Positions 39,463-48,612 of a DNA stretch of 48,612 nucleotides are shown in pieces. This DNA comes from Isotricha intestinalis. Lineage: Eukaryota; Ciliophora; Litostomatea; Vestibuliferida; Isotrichidae. Position numbers and translations under genes: made by a program. The notes below the pieces were generated by a model. It saw only the letters and a program-made list of their open reading frames with translations. It was not told where the DNA came from and searched no databases. The stretch lies in NCBI GenBank assembly GCA_023807065.1, contig JAJJLU010000423.1, forward strand, positions 1 through 48,612. Reading direction: 5' to 3'. Within the stretch, counting starts at the first letter, position 1. Each line of letters begins with the position of its first letter.

Positions 39463-41562
39463 TTAAGTTTACATAAATTTGGATTAATTTGATTCTTATA
39501 TAAAAAAAAATTTAAATTTAAATCTGGTTCTATGTCATAAAAATAAATTTCCTTATTGCATTTTTCACTTAAGTTAAATAAAAATTATATTAAAGATTCC
39601 AAATTAAAAAGTTTTAACTGTTTATTAACTTCTAAAAATATATTTCCTTCAAGATACATATTTATTTTTTGAATTTCTTTTATTCCATAAATAATTCAAT
39701 TTTTGATAAAACTTTTGCTTTATTTGATTTTATTTCTTTTGTTACTAATTTTAATTTTTCATTTAGAATATTAAGTGATAAAATTTGATTTATTTTTTCC
39801 ATTACATTCTTTTTTTTTTGATATCTTATTTATTATCTCAATAACTTTATTTAATTGAGAATTAATTACATTAATAAAATATGATTCATAATTTGTTATC
39901 TTAGAAAATTTTTTTGTGGTTTTCTGAAATTAAAATAATTAAAATATTTTCATAATTATTTTTATATAATGGTATTTTATATTCTTCTACTAAAAATTCA
40001 CATTTATAATCTAAATATTGTTCATTATTATTATTTTGAGTTTTATAATTTTCATCAATTAATAATACATTTTCAAATTCTTCCATTATATTATCAACTC
40101 TATTTAATTGTGAATTTTTAAATTTAAAATAAATTATTAATTCATCAATATCTGTTTTTTTTTATTATTTGACTATTAAATATACTTGAAATTAATTGTA
40201 ATAATGTAGTTTTTTTTTCAAAATCACTAAAATAATAATGAATGCTTATTTGTTCTAATAAAACATATATAAAATAATTTAATTTTTCTCGAACATAATT
40301 TAAAAAATTAATTGTAAATTTTAAAATAATATAATCATAATCATATGAATTATATTCACATTTTTTTTTCTTTTGGTTCTTTTTCTAATTGTTCTAATTG
40401 AGTACATATTATTTTTATTTCTTAAATTTCTTTTTCACTAAATTCATATTTTCCATTTTCATAAAAATCATCTTTAGTTAAATTATTTTTTTCAAATTTC
40501 AATCTAAGAAATAAAATTTTTTTTTTAATTGAAAAACTCTTTTTCAATTTTCTTTTTTAAATTTTCATCATTTGTTTTTTCATGGATATTAAATCGTCTT
40601 TTATAAAAATAAAATAAAGAATCATAATTTGGTTGAATATCATCTATATAAAATAGAATAATAAACTGAATATAATGAATCAATAATTAATTTAGAAATA
40701 TGTCTTTCAAAATAAAATTTGATACAATTATTTCATTTTCATTAAAATAATTACGAATAATATTCTCAATTTTTGATAAATTTAAATCATATTTTATATT
40801 AATCATTTCTTTATTTAGATTAATACTTTTTTCATAATTTAAAAGATTGTTGTAAATATTTTCTACTTTCATTTCATTCATTTTAATTTCATAATTAATT
40901 TCATTTTTAAAAATTCCAATATTAATTATAGGATTAATAACATTCATTTTATAAATTGTAAGTAATTTTGATAATTTTAAAAGTCTTATATAATAATATC
41001 TAAAATCTTCATTATAAAATTTATCAAATAAAAAATATGTTTCTTCTTTTATTAATAAAATTTGAAAATTGTCTTCTGAAGTAAAAATTATGTTCCAATC
41101 GAAATTTAAAATTAAATTAATATTGGCTTCTAATTGTTCATTATAAAGTTTTAAATCATTTAAATATAAAAGGTCATTTAAAATTGAAAAAATTCCGTAA
41201 AAACTTTTACAAAATGATGGTTCTTCTTAAAATTATTTAAAAAATTTTTAAATTTATCAGTAATAATATTTTCATTTTCTATATTAACTTTAATAAATTT
41301 ATTTGATGGATTTAATTTGCTTCTTTTTGTACAATTTAAACAAGTATATTTATTATATTTCAAATTATATTGATATTGCTTATTTTCTATAAGTGAAAGA
41401 CATAATCACATTTTTCTTTTTGTTCAAAATTTTTAATTTTAAAATTTTATTGGTGTTGCAAATAAAAATAATATATAATTCAAATTCATCTAATTCATAA
41501 GTAATAAAAGGAATATCTAAACAAATAGGACAACAAATTTGTAAAGAATCTTGACAAATCAT
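39463..41562 (-). pseudogene. Large decayed gene with N-terminal Cys cluster
   Basis: About 700 codons on the minus strand, broken by roughly eight frameshifts and six internal stops. It still has an A-rich leader and ATG (MICQDSLQICCPICLDIP, cysteines like a zinc knuckle or RING start), a second Cys pair (YTCLNCTKRSK near 41330), a long helical body and a terminal TAA at 39463-39465 after INPNLCKLN. The clearest proof is 41226 to 40528: 233 codons in one frame with a single TAA at 40687-40689, far beyond chance at this base composition. Several frame shifts coincide with A9-A10 runs, so sequencing error could contribute, but the clean stops argue for real decay. The family is not recognised. 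Confidence 0.72.
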
Positions 41563-42552
41563 TATTATTTATTTTTTTTTTTGGATTATTATATATAGAC
41601 AAATCTTTTTTTTTACAAAAGGTTTTATTAAATAAATAAAATAATTGATTAAAAAATATTGATTTCAAATTTCTCTTTTTTTTACCATTTTTTTGATTAA
41701 TAGATAGAAAAAAACAATAATTATTACAATTTATTGCATTCTAAAAAGTATGTAAAAACAATTTTTTGTCTGTACTATTTAACTAAATTTAAAATGTCAT
41801 TGTTTTTTGAATTTTTTATCTCAAAAAACCAGAGTCCTTTACTCTTCTTATTTAGTTTCATTTGACCATAGTTTAACTGCTTTTCTTTGAATAGAATGAT
41901 GCCTTATTTTATATTTAAAAAAAATAAAATTTTTCCTAAAATTATGATTTTAAAAATTATCCTTTTTATGAAAATATATAGGAAGGCTAGAAGTGTGACA
42001 TTGAGATGAAAGGACAAATAAATTATTGCACTCATCTTATAGGGAAATAACTGGTGAATGTCTTAAATAGTATTAAATGAAATAATTCCTTTCAATTTCA
42101 TAAAATTTCAATTTTTTTTATTTTTCACTAATTTTTTTTAATTTTTTGCATTCTTTTCACTTCTTTAAATTAAGTTTTAGATTCATTTCATGTAATATAT
42201 CATTATTTTACACTTAATTTAATTTTGATATAATATTTTCAAAGATTTAATAAATAAAATGATTATTGTTCGGTCAATTCAAAATTAGTTTTTATTGAAT
42301 TAAATAATAGAATCAGCATTTATAGAAAATGAATTGATTTAACTATTTTTAAAAATACCGTCGGTGAACTTTTTTATTTAATATATTGTTTCAAAAGTGA
42401 TTATTTATTTTAGAATTTAAATTATTTATTCATCAAAGAATTTTTCATAATTATTATAACAAATTCTTGAAAATTTTATTACTTAAATCTAATAAACTAA
42501 TTATTTTTAATAATTATTTAAATTATAATATATAAAATTTATATACTTTATT
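41563..42552. other. Intergenic spacer with GC-richer hairpin tracts
   Basis: About 1 kb. Two blocks are less AT-rich than the surroundings: 41829-41905 (with AGAGT-CCTTT-ACTCT at 41831-41845) and 41975-42065, where GACATT (41997-42002) pairs with AATGTC (42057-42062) around an inner AGATGA/TCATCT stem (42004-42009/42032-42037). A third block at 42268-42372 carries GTTCGGTCAATTC and, further on, the complementary pieces GAATTGA, ACCG and GAAC. These look like possible small-RNA loci but none matches a known class; no protein-coding frame was found. Confidence 0.35.
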
Positions 42553-45054
42553 CTATTCTTCTTCATCATCTATTTTTTTATTTTTATCTAAATCATTTTT
42601 ATCTTTTTTATTATCATTATTATATAAATTATCAAAAAGTTCTTCATAATTTTCACCTGGATTTCTTTTTTTTTCTAAATAAAAATCTTTATCATCTGTA
42701 AAATAATCTTCATCTTCTCTTTCATTTAATTCTTTTTGATCATAACCATTAATACTAGAATCAATCATATTTGTATTAATTTGCTCATTTGTATTAATTG
42801 GTTCTTTACGATCATATTTATTAATCATTCTTTGAAAATATTTTCTATTATTTTCATCATAAAAAAAATCTCTATCAAAAGTAAAAAAATGCACTAAAAT
42901 TTGTTCTGATTTAATTTTAACAGAATAATCAAATAAATCACAAACACAAGAAAAAATTAAATTTTCTTTTTTTTTATTTTCTTCAAATAATTTTTGTATT
43001 TTGGAAAAGACATTTTTATTTAAAAAATTTTGAATAAAATATATATCACAATACATTAAAATACATTTTATAAATTTAATGGAATATAAATCTAATATTT
43101 TAGAGCCAACTCCAATTAAATTTATTATTTTATTACAAACATTATTTTGATCTAACCAATATTGAGTAAGAGAATTATATTGAGAAATTACATGACATAA
43201 TATTTCAATTATAATTTGTTTATTTGATTCTATTTCTTTTTTAAAATTTGAATTTAAAGGAATATCTAAATATTTCACTAAAATAATTAAAGCTTCAACA
43301 AAAATTAAATTTTCAAAAGAATTTTTTTTTCCTTGAATATCATTTTCTATTAATGTTTTCATTATATGACTTATTTCATATTTAATTCCAAAATTTTCAT
43401 TACATAACATTAATCTACATAAAACAACAATTAATTTTGAATTATTTTGAATAAGATAATCTTTAATAATAACAGCATCAGAAGTTAATATACTAATTAA
43501 AATTTCAATTAAAGAAATTTTAATTGTTTCATTTAAATTTTCATCTTCTTTTTTATTATTATATTCAGTAATAATATCTATATTTTTTTTCATTTGAATT
43601 GAATCAATATATTTTTGGTAAGGAGTTTCATTTGGAATTTCATTAATAATTTTTTCTATTAAAGGTAAAATTCCTAATTCAGAAATAGTTTCACAAAAAT
43701 TAAGTTTAATTTGAATAAAATCTTTAGGACAATTAATTAATTCAACAAGAAATAAACAAGCATCTTTTCTTATTTCAATATCTTTATTTTCCATTAAAGA
43801 AAATAATTTACGTAAATAATCAGTATCATTCATAAAAAATTGCAATATATAATTATTATTTAATGAAATCATTGAATTTATTGTTCTTAAAGGATTATCT
43901 TCAATAAATCTTCCTATTGCTGTATCTCTTAAATAACTTAATCTATGATTCAAATGAATTTTTTCTAAAAGTTCTTCATTTTTTATGTTTAATATATTTT
44001 TAAATTTAACTATTTCTTTAAAATATTTTCTATGAGGAATCACCTTTTGAGTTTCAAAATCGAATTCAAAAGCTCCAAAAGTTATTAAATAATGTTCATC
44101 ATTTAATAAAAATTCAATTAAACTTTGATCAGCTTGTAAAATTAGATTTTTAAAAATTAAAAAAATTAAACTTAAATTCTCTATTTGTTGCATTTTTTCA
44201 TTCTCAATTAAATTATTGGTATTGATATTTTCAACATAATCTTTATTTTTTTTCTTATTGATTAAATTATTATTATCAATATAACTATCACTCATCTCTC
44301 TATTTTCATTATTACAATTTTGATCTTTTTTATTATCATCATTATTATTTTCAATATTGTTATTATTATTATTCTCATTAGGATTAATATTATGATTATC
44401 AGTAAAATTAGTTCGTTGACTAAAATTAGAAAAATTCCCTTCTAATTTTTTTTCTTCCTGCTCTAGAATAACTCCTAATTTCTTAATAAAATCATCATCT
44501 CCATAACTATTTTTAATATAATTTTCCAGATCGAAGAATTTTTGAGAATCCATATGCCTAATTTCATATTCAATATAACTTAAATTATTAAGATTAACAT
44601 CAATAATATCAATAGAATCATCATTGATAAAACTATCAGGATCAGGATCAATACCTTTAATTAAGCAAATATTTTTCCAAATTTCACTTATATCTTCTTT
44701 TCTTTGAAAAGAAATAGCAATATTATCTTCAGAATAATTTTCATCTGTTTTCCAAGTTAAAATAGTTCCTCTTTGATTATGAAATTCAATATTTTCATTT
44801 AAATCAATATTAAATAATTCTTGATTTGAATTCTCCTTTGTCATTATTAATCTTGGAGTTTTTATTATATTATTATTTATTATTTGGTTTTTATTTGAAA
44901 AAAACACAAATCCTGTTCCATTATCATCCCATTGACTCTCGTCATTTAATTGATATAATTTTACATGCCAACGATTACTTTGTTGATTTTCTTCTGATTG
45001 GCAAAATTGAGTCTTTGGAGATATATTTGTTGATGTTTGTTCAGGGTTAGTCAT
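42553..45054 (-). CDS. PPP4R3: Protein phosphatase 4 regulatory subunit 3 (SMEK/Psy2-like)
   Basis: 833 aa. Residues about 28-133 form the N-terminal EVH1/PH-like domain (RWHVKLYQLNDESQWDDNGT at 28-47 and RGTILTWKT), the docking module of PP4R3. Residues about 168-420 are the SMK-1 domain; the core near 330-377 (EFDFETQKVIPHRKYFKE, then VKFKNIL and IHLNHRLSYL) matches the human H-R-x-F...FKEVIPI...IHQTYRVQYI pattern. An Asn-rich insertion (220-280) splits the SMK-1 region. Armadillo-like helices follow to about 735, and the C-terminus is acidic and disordered, as in the family. PP4R3 directs the PP4 catalytic subunit to substrates in DNA-damage repair, centrosome and mitotic exit functions. 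The stop is TAG. Confidence 0.92.
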   Translation of the reverse strand: MTNPEQTSTNISPKTQFCQSEENQQSNRWHVKLYQLNDESQWDDNGTGFVFFSNKNQIINNNIIKTPRLIMTKENSNQELFNIDLNENIEFHNQRGTILTWKTDENYSEDNIAISFQRKEDISEIWKNICLIKGIDPDPDSFINDDSIDIIDVNLNNLSYIEYEIRHMDSQKFFDLENYIKNSYGDDDFIKKLGVILEQEEKKLEGNFSNFSQRTNFTDNHNINPNENNNNNNIENNNDDNKKDQNCNNENREMSDSYIDNNNLINKKKNKDYVENINTNNLIENEKMQQIENLSLIFLIFKNLILQADQSLIEFLLNDEHYLITFGAFEFDFETQKVIPHRKYFKEIVKFKNILNIKNEELLEKIHLNHRLSYLRDTAIGRFIEDNPLRTINSMISLNNNYILQFFMNDTDYLRKLFSLMENKDIEIRKDACLFLVELINCPKDFIQIKLNFCETISELGILPLIEKIINEIPNETPYQKYIDSIQMKKNIDIITEYNNKKEDENLNETIKISLIEILISILTSDAVIIKDYLIQNNSKLIVVLCRLMLCNENFGIKYEISHIMKTLIENDIQGKKNSFENLIFVEALIILVKYLDIPLNSNFKKEIESNKQIIIEILCHVISQYNSLTQYWLDQNNVCNKIINLIGVGSKILDLYSIKFIKCILMYCDIYFIQNFLNKNVFSKIQKLFEENKKKENLIFSCVCDLFDYSVKIKSEQILVHFFTFDRDFFYDENNRKYFQRMINKYDRKEPINTNEQINTNMIDSSINGYDQKELNEREDEDYFTDDKDFYLEKKRNPGENYEELFDNLYNNDNKKDKNDLDKNKKIDDEEE

Positions 45055-45399
45055 ATTTGTTTTTTAGGTTAATTTATTTTTTTTTTTTGAAAAGGGTTTT
45101 TATAGTTTTATTTTTATTGGGTATTTTTTATTTTTTTGATTTGAAATTGAAAACATTTTTTGAAGATAATTTTTAAATTAATTATTTTATTTATTTTTGA
45201 AATGGTTTTTTTTTTGTTAATTTCTATTTTTGTTTAAGGGAGTTTTATAAATTTTTTTTATATTGTTTTTATTTAATTAATTTATAACCTATTAATTAAA
45301 AAATTTTATAAAATCTTTATTTATCATAATTAAAAAAGATTTTATTTATTAAGAAAAAATAAATATATAGATAATTATTATTACCCAATTTGTTTATAT
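45055..45399. other. Intergenic spacer, nothing recognised
   Basis: 345 bp of T-rich then mixed A/T sequence. The T-rich part next to 45054 is the leader of the PP4R3 gene on the minus strand. No frame or secondary structure stands out. Confidence 0.5.
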
Positions 45400-46143
45400 T
45401 TATTGATAGAAATCAAAATTTTTAATAAAAGAAAAATGTTTATCAAAACTTTGTTTTAAATCATTTTTTTTATTAAGATACTCTTTATCTTCTTTCATTT
45501 TTTTTAAAAAATTAATAATTTCTTTTTTAAAAAATTTTTCTTTAGTATTTTTCTTAACAGTAAAATCTTCACTCATAATAATAATTTCTAATTTAAATAA
45601 AAATAATTTACTATTAAAGAAATTTCTTTCAAGAAAATTATCATAAGAAAAATTAGTTTTTTCAAAACCATTTTCTTCATATAATTTTTTAATTAAATCA
45701 TCTTCTTTTAAAAAGGAAATGCAAGTTTGTTTATATTTTTTCATAGAAGTATCATTTAATAAACTTTGAATATATTTAGATTTTCCTTTTCTAATATTAT
45801 TATTTAAATTATTTGTTGTGTCTTTGTTAAATTTAATTGGATTTTTTAAACTTTGACTTAAACGTTCTTTAAAATTATTTTCTTTATTATTTTCATTATT
45901 ATTGAGATTAATTGTATTATTATTATTTAATTTATTTTGAATATTATTTTCAGAACCATCAACAGAAAATTTTTTTATAGGTTTAATAAAAGAATTTTTA
46001 ACAGTTCCTCTTCTTTTTTCATCTTTTGATATTTTTTCTTTTTCTGAATTTAAATTTGGTCTTTTTTCTTCTTTTACAGTAGAATGTTCTTTTAAAGATC
46101 TTACTGTTTGCACAATTCTTGCATCTGCTTTTGTTGAACTCAT
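45400..46143 (-). CDS. Hypothetical basic protein (247 aa)
   Basis: 247 aa. The N-terminal half is basic and disordered (VKEEKRPNLNSEKEKISKDEKRRG), followed by an Asn-rich stretch (NNNNTINLNNNENNKENN) and then a more ordered C-terminal third with hydrophobic spacing (SKLFLFKLEIIIMSEDFTVKK and later FFKKEIINFLKKMKEDKEYL). No membrane segment, signal peptide or known domain. The unbroken frame with normal codon composition supports a real gene. It lies between PP4R3 and a coiled-coil gene, all on the minus strand with gaps of 345 and 120 bp. It may be cytoskeletal or nuclear, but nothing in the sequence decides. Confidence 0.68.
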   Translation of the reverse strand: MSSTKADARIVQTVRSLKEHSTVKEEKRPNLNSEKEKISKDEKRRGTVKNSFIKPIKKFSVDGSENNIQNKLNNNNTINLNNNENNKENNFKERLSQSLKNPIKFNKDTTNNLNNNIRKGKSKYIQSLLNDTSMKKYKQTCISFLKEDDLIKKLYEENGFEKTNFSYDNFLERNFFNSKLFLFKLEIIIMSEDFTVKKNTKEKFFKKEIINFLKKMKEDKEYLNKKNDLKQSFDKHFSFIKNFDFYQ

Positions 46144-46263
46144 ACTTTAATTTTCAATTTTTTTATTCTTTATTTTTTATAATTTAAATATATTATTAAA
46201 TTTTTTTTTTAATTTAAAAAAAAAAATAGTTTAATAAAAAAATAAATATTTAAATTAAATAAA

Positions 46264-48300
46264 TCAATATAAATTATTTTCGATCGTTTTATTCAGTTCT
46301 ATTATTTTTCTTTTTAAATTTTCATTTTCATTTGTTTTTTCTTTTATATTACCTTCAATATTTTTAATTTTTAATTTTATTAATTCTAATTCACTTTCTT
46401 TATTATGATTTTCTTTTTCAGCTTTTTCATATAATTTATTTAATTCTTCATATTTTTCTTGAATTTGTTTATCATAACTTTTTCTATTATTTTTATAATC
46501 AGTAAAATTTTTTTCGCTTAAAAGATATTGAGAATATAATAAATTATTATCATTATTTAACTTTTCAATTTCTTCATCTTTTTGTTTTATTAAATCCATT
46601 AATTGATTATTTTTAATATTAAATTCATTAGTTAAATTATTAATTTCTTCATTTTTTTCTTTTTCATAATTATGAATTAAAGTTTCTCTTTCTAAATTTA
46701 AACTATTTTGTTTAGTAGTATAACCTTTTCTAACTTCATTAATTTCATTTCTTAATTCTTTACATTCATTATTAATTTCTTCAAATTGAGAAATTGCTTC
46801 TTTTTTATTATTTAATTCATTCATTAAACATAAACATATGTCATAAAAATTAAAAGCAATTTCTTTAACTTGGCTTAATTGATTTCTAATATTATTTGAA
46901 GGTTTAGTTAAATTAATATTTCTAAATATATCACAAAATATTTCTGAAGTTTTTAGTTTTTCAATATTTACATTTATTACATCTATAAAATGATCATAAA
47001 ATTTTGCTATATCATTTTCATAACTTTCAATTAAATTTTTTTGGGCATTTAATTTTATTTTTAAATTTTCTAATTCTGAATTTATTCCTGATATTGTTCC
47101 TAAATTTAATATATTTTCATTTTGTAATTTATTCAAACTTTCACCTATTTTTTCTTTTTCAATTGAAGTAGTATTTAATTTAAGTGTTAAATCTTGTTTT
47201 TCATTATTTAATTGATTTATTGTATTATTATATTTTTCATATTCATTATTTACTCTTTCATATATATTTTTTATTACTTCATTAAAATCTTCATATAAAT
47301 TTACTAAATTTTTAATGTTTTCATTATTTTCTTTTTCATAATTTCTAAAATTTGAATTTAAAGAATTTAAAGGATCTTCTTTATTATTTTTTTTTAATTC
47401 TGAATTTATTCCTATATATGTATCAGCCCATTGAATACTACTTTTCATTAAAGAATTAAAATAATTTAATAATTCATTCATATTATTATTATAACTATTA
47501 TAAGTTATATTATTTCTTTCTAATTGACTTATTAATTCTTTATTTTCATTTTGTAATTTTGAAATAATATTATCTTTACCATTAATTACATTCATTGAAT
47601 CTTCATAATTATTTTTTAATAGATTATAATCTTTACTTATTTTATTAATTGTAGAATTTAAATCATAATTTTTATTTTTTAAATTTTTAACAGTATTATC
47701 CATATTAATAATAACCGTTTCATTATCATTATTTTTTAAAGATAAATTTTGATAATCTGACAAAGATTTTTCTTTCAATGATTTTAAATGAATTGCTTCA
47801 TCTTTAATAATTTTATTTTCATTTATTAATTCTGTAATATCATGTTTTAATTTTAATATTTCTTCATCTTGATTTTTTATTATATCAACTAATTCTTTTG
47901 CTCTTGATTGAAAGCCTTTTTCATTTATAATATATTTATTTATTTTTTCTATATTTTCTTTATTTTCATTTTCTAAAAGTTTTGATTTATTATCAAATTC
48001 TTGAGTAATATTTTTAAATTTTTCTATATTTAATTCTAAATTTTTTATTAAATTATCTTTTTCTGAAAGTTCTTTTAAATATTTTTTAATTTCTGTTTCG
48101 TAATTAAATTTTATATTTTCTATTTGAATATTTAAATCTTGTTTATTATTCATTAACTGGTTTTTTAAACAATAATTTTCCTCTGTCAAATTATTTAAAT
48201 TTCGAATTTGATTTTGAAGTTGGTTTAAAATATTTGTTTTTTCTTCTAATTCACTATATAAATTTTGAATTTTTTGATTTTGTAATTTTATTAATTTCAT
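46264..48300 (-). CDS. Coiled-coil protein (678 aa in the main frame); true start probably upstream
   Basis: 678 aa, almost entirely heptad-rich coiled coil (Leu, Lys, Glu, Asn), with a less regular segment near 265-300 (NYFNSLMKSSIQWADTYIG) and another near 440-500 (YDHFIDVINVNIEKL, then SEIFCDIFRNI) that might be a small folded or dimerisation unit. No known family. The ATG at 48300 lacks the A-rich leader seen before other genes. An ATG at 48362 has one (eight As) and opens MATTANSTIQIPEMENPQMKQ, which ends in TGA overlapping the 48300 ATG (CAATGA). No GT lies between 48362 and that TGA, so a normal intron cannot join them; a one-base indel or a -1 shift would. Stop is TGA. Confidence 0.75.
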   Translation of the reverse strand: MKLIKLQNQKIQNLYSELEEKTNILNQLQNQIRNLNNLTEENYCLKNQLMNNKQDLNIQIENIKFNYETEIKKYLKELSEKDNLIKNLELNIEKFKNITQEFDNKSKLLENENKENIEKINKYIINEKGFQSRAKELVDIIKNQDEEILKLKHDITELINENKIIKDEAIHLKSLKEKSLSDYQNLSLKNNDNETVIINMDNTVKNLKNKNYDLNSTINKISKDYNLLKNNYEDSMNVINGKDNIISKLQNENKELISQLERNNITYNSYNNNMNELLNYFNSLMKSSIQWADTYIGINSELKKNNKEDPLNSLNSNFRNYEKENNENIKNLVNLYEDFNEVIKNIYERVNNEYEKYNNTINQLNNEKQDLTLKLNTTSIEKEKIGESLNKLQNENILNLGTISGINSELENLKIKLNAQKNLIESYENDIAKFYDHFIDVINVNIEKLKTSEIFCDIFRNINLTKPSNNIRNQLSQVKEIAFNFYDICLCLMNELNNKKEAISQFEEINNECKELRNEINEVRKGYTTKQNSLNLERETLIHNYEKEKNEEINNLTNEFNIKNNQLMDLIKQKDEEIEKLNNDNNLLYSQYLLSEKNFTDYKNNRKSYDKQIQEKYEELNKLYEKAEKENHNKESELELIKLKIKNIEGNIKEKTNENENLKRKIIELNKTIENNLY

Positions 48301-48362
48301 TGTTTCATCTGTGGATTTTCCATTTCTGGTATTTGAATAGTTGAATTTGCTGTTGTTGCCAT

Positions 48363-48612
48363 TTTTTTTAAATATATTTTTTCAATATTTTTTTCTTCAA
48401 AAATAAAAATCAAATAGAATATATTAAATTAACATTTTCAGAGATTAAAAATAGATTAATCAAAAGTTTTTAGTGATTTCAGCGAAAATAGAAGATTTGT
48501 TTTTAAATGAATTAATAATAGTTTAAATTTATCTTAATGAGAAAATAAAAATGTTAATTATTAAAAGTGATAAATATTATTTTGAAGAATAAATGTATAT
48601 AAAAAATAATAT
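48363..48612. other. Right-edge spacer, partial
   Basis: The last 250 bp contain the A-rich leader for the coiled-coil gene (minus strand) and then AT-rich sequence running off the window. There is no telomere repeat at this end and no gene start is recognisable. Confidence 0.5.

Noticed and set aside
1..48612. Ciliate stop-codon reassignment in the intact genes
   Set aside because: All large conserved genes are free of internal TAA, TAG and TGA, and all three codons terminate genes (TAG for the acid phosphatase and PP4R3; TGA for a pepsin-fold gene and the zinc-cluster kinase).
1..48612. tRNA, rRNA, CRISPR arrays, insertion sequences, transposase genes
   Set aside because: No GTTCRA-type box B with cloverleaf, no rRNA cores, no regularly spaced repeats and no transposase or reverse-transcriptase motif were seen on either strand.

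Overview
Organism. The window is very AT-rich (about 85% A+T in sampled stretches). It begins with a short array of CCCCAAT/CCCCAAG telomere-like units and holds compact, apparently intronless eukaryotic genes. One encodes a clear IFT25 (intraflagellar transport) homologue. Long Asn-rich and Lys-rich low-complexity proteins, a TmcB-like PAS membrane protein and ciliate-style C4A2-type telomere units together point to a ciliate macronuclear chromosome end. TAA, TAG and TGA all terminate genes here (TAG ends the acid phosphatase and PP4R3 genes; TGA ends the 417-aa pepsin-fold gene, the 883-aa kinase and the 678-aa coiled coil). A 2701-codon frame stays open, so the genes use the standard code. 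That leaves ciliate lineages that kept it, such as litostomes (which include rumen ciliates) or heterotrichs; this placement is inference.

Layout. 1-32 telomere; 33-847 subtelomeric AT-rich DNA. 848-6691: membrane metallophosphoesterase (+), TBC Rab-GAP (-), Nup98-like GLEBS nucleoporin (-), and divergent from it an INCENP homologue (+). 6812-14917: giant coiled coil (2701 aa) with a 42-bp tandem repeat. 15305-18427: ubiquitin-like/B-box/Kelch protein. 19135-25045 (-): small unknown protein, histidine acid phosphatase, second small unknown, and a pseudokinase-like protein, separated by long spacers with possible gene relics. 25135-27847 (+): tandem pair of pepsin-fold membrane proteins that have lost the catalytic DTG. 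28024-28251: strongly folded candidate ncRNA. 28462-33943 (+): TmcB-like PAS multi-pass protein split by a +1 frame disruption. 34192-35291 (+): decayed gene. 35431-35811 (-): IFT25. 36437-39088 (-): zinc-cluster protein kinase. 39463-41562 (-): large decayed gene. 42553-45054 (-): PP4 regulatory subunit 3. 45400-48300 (-): an unknown basic protein and a coiled coil whose true start is probably upstream in another frame.

How they fit. There are no operons; neighbouring genes are unrelated housekeeping functions: nuclear pore (Nup98), mitosis (INCENP), phosphatase regulation (PP4R3), membrane traffic (TBC), cilium (IFT25) and secreted or membrane enzymes. Starts typically sit behind an A-rich leader (AAAAAATG), which helps choose between start codons. 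The points most worth checking are the multi-stem RNA at 28024-28251, the disrupted reading frames at 30745-30760 and 48300, the catalytically degenerate kinase and protease-fold genes, and the decayed genes in the spacers.
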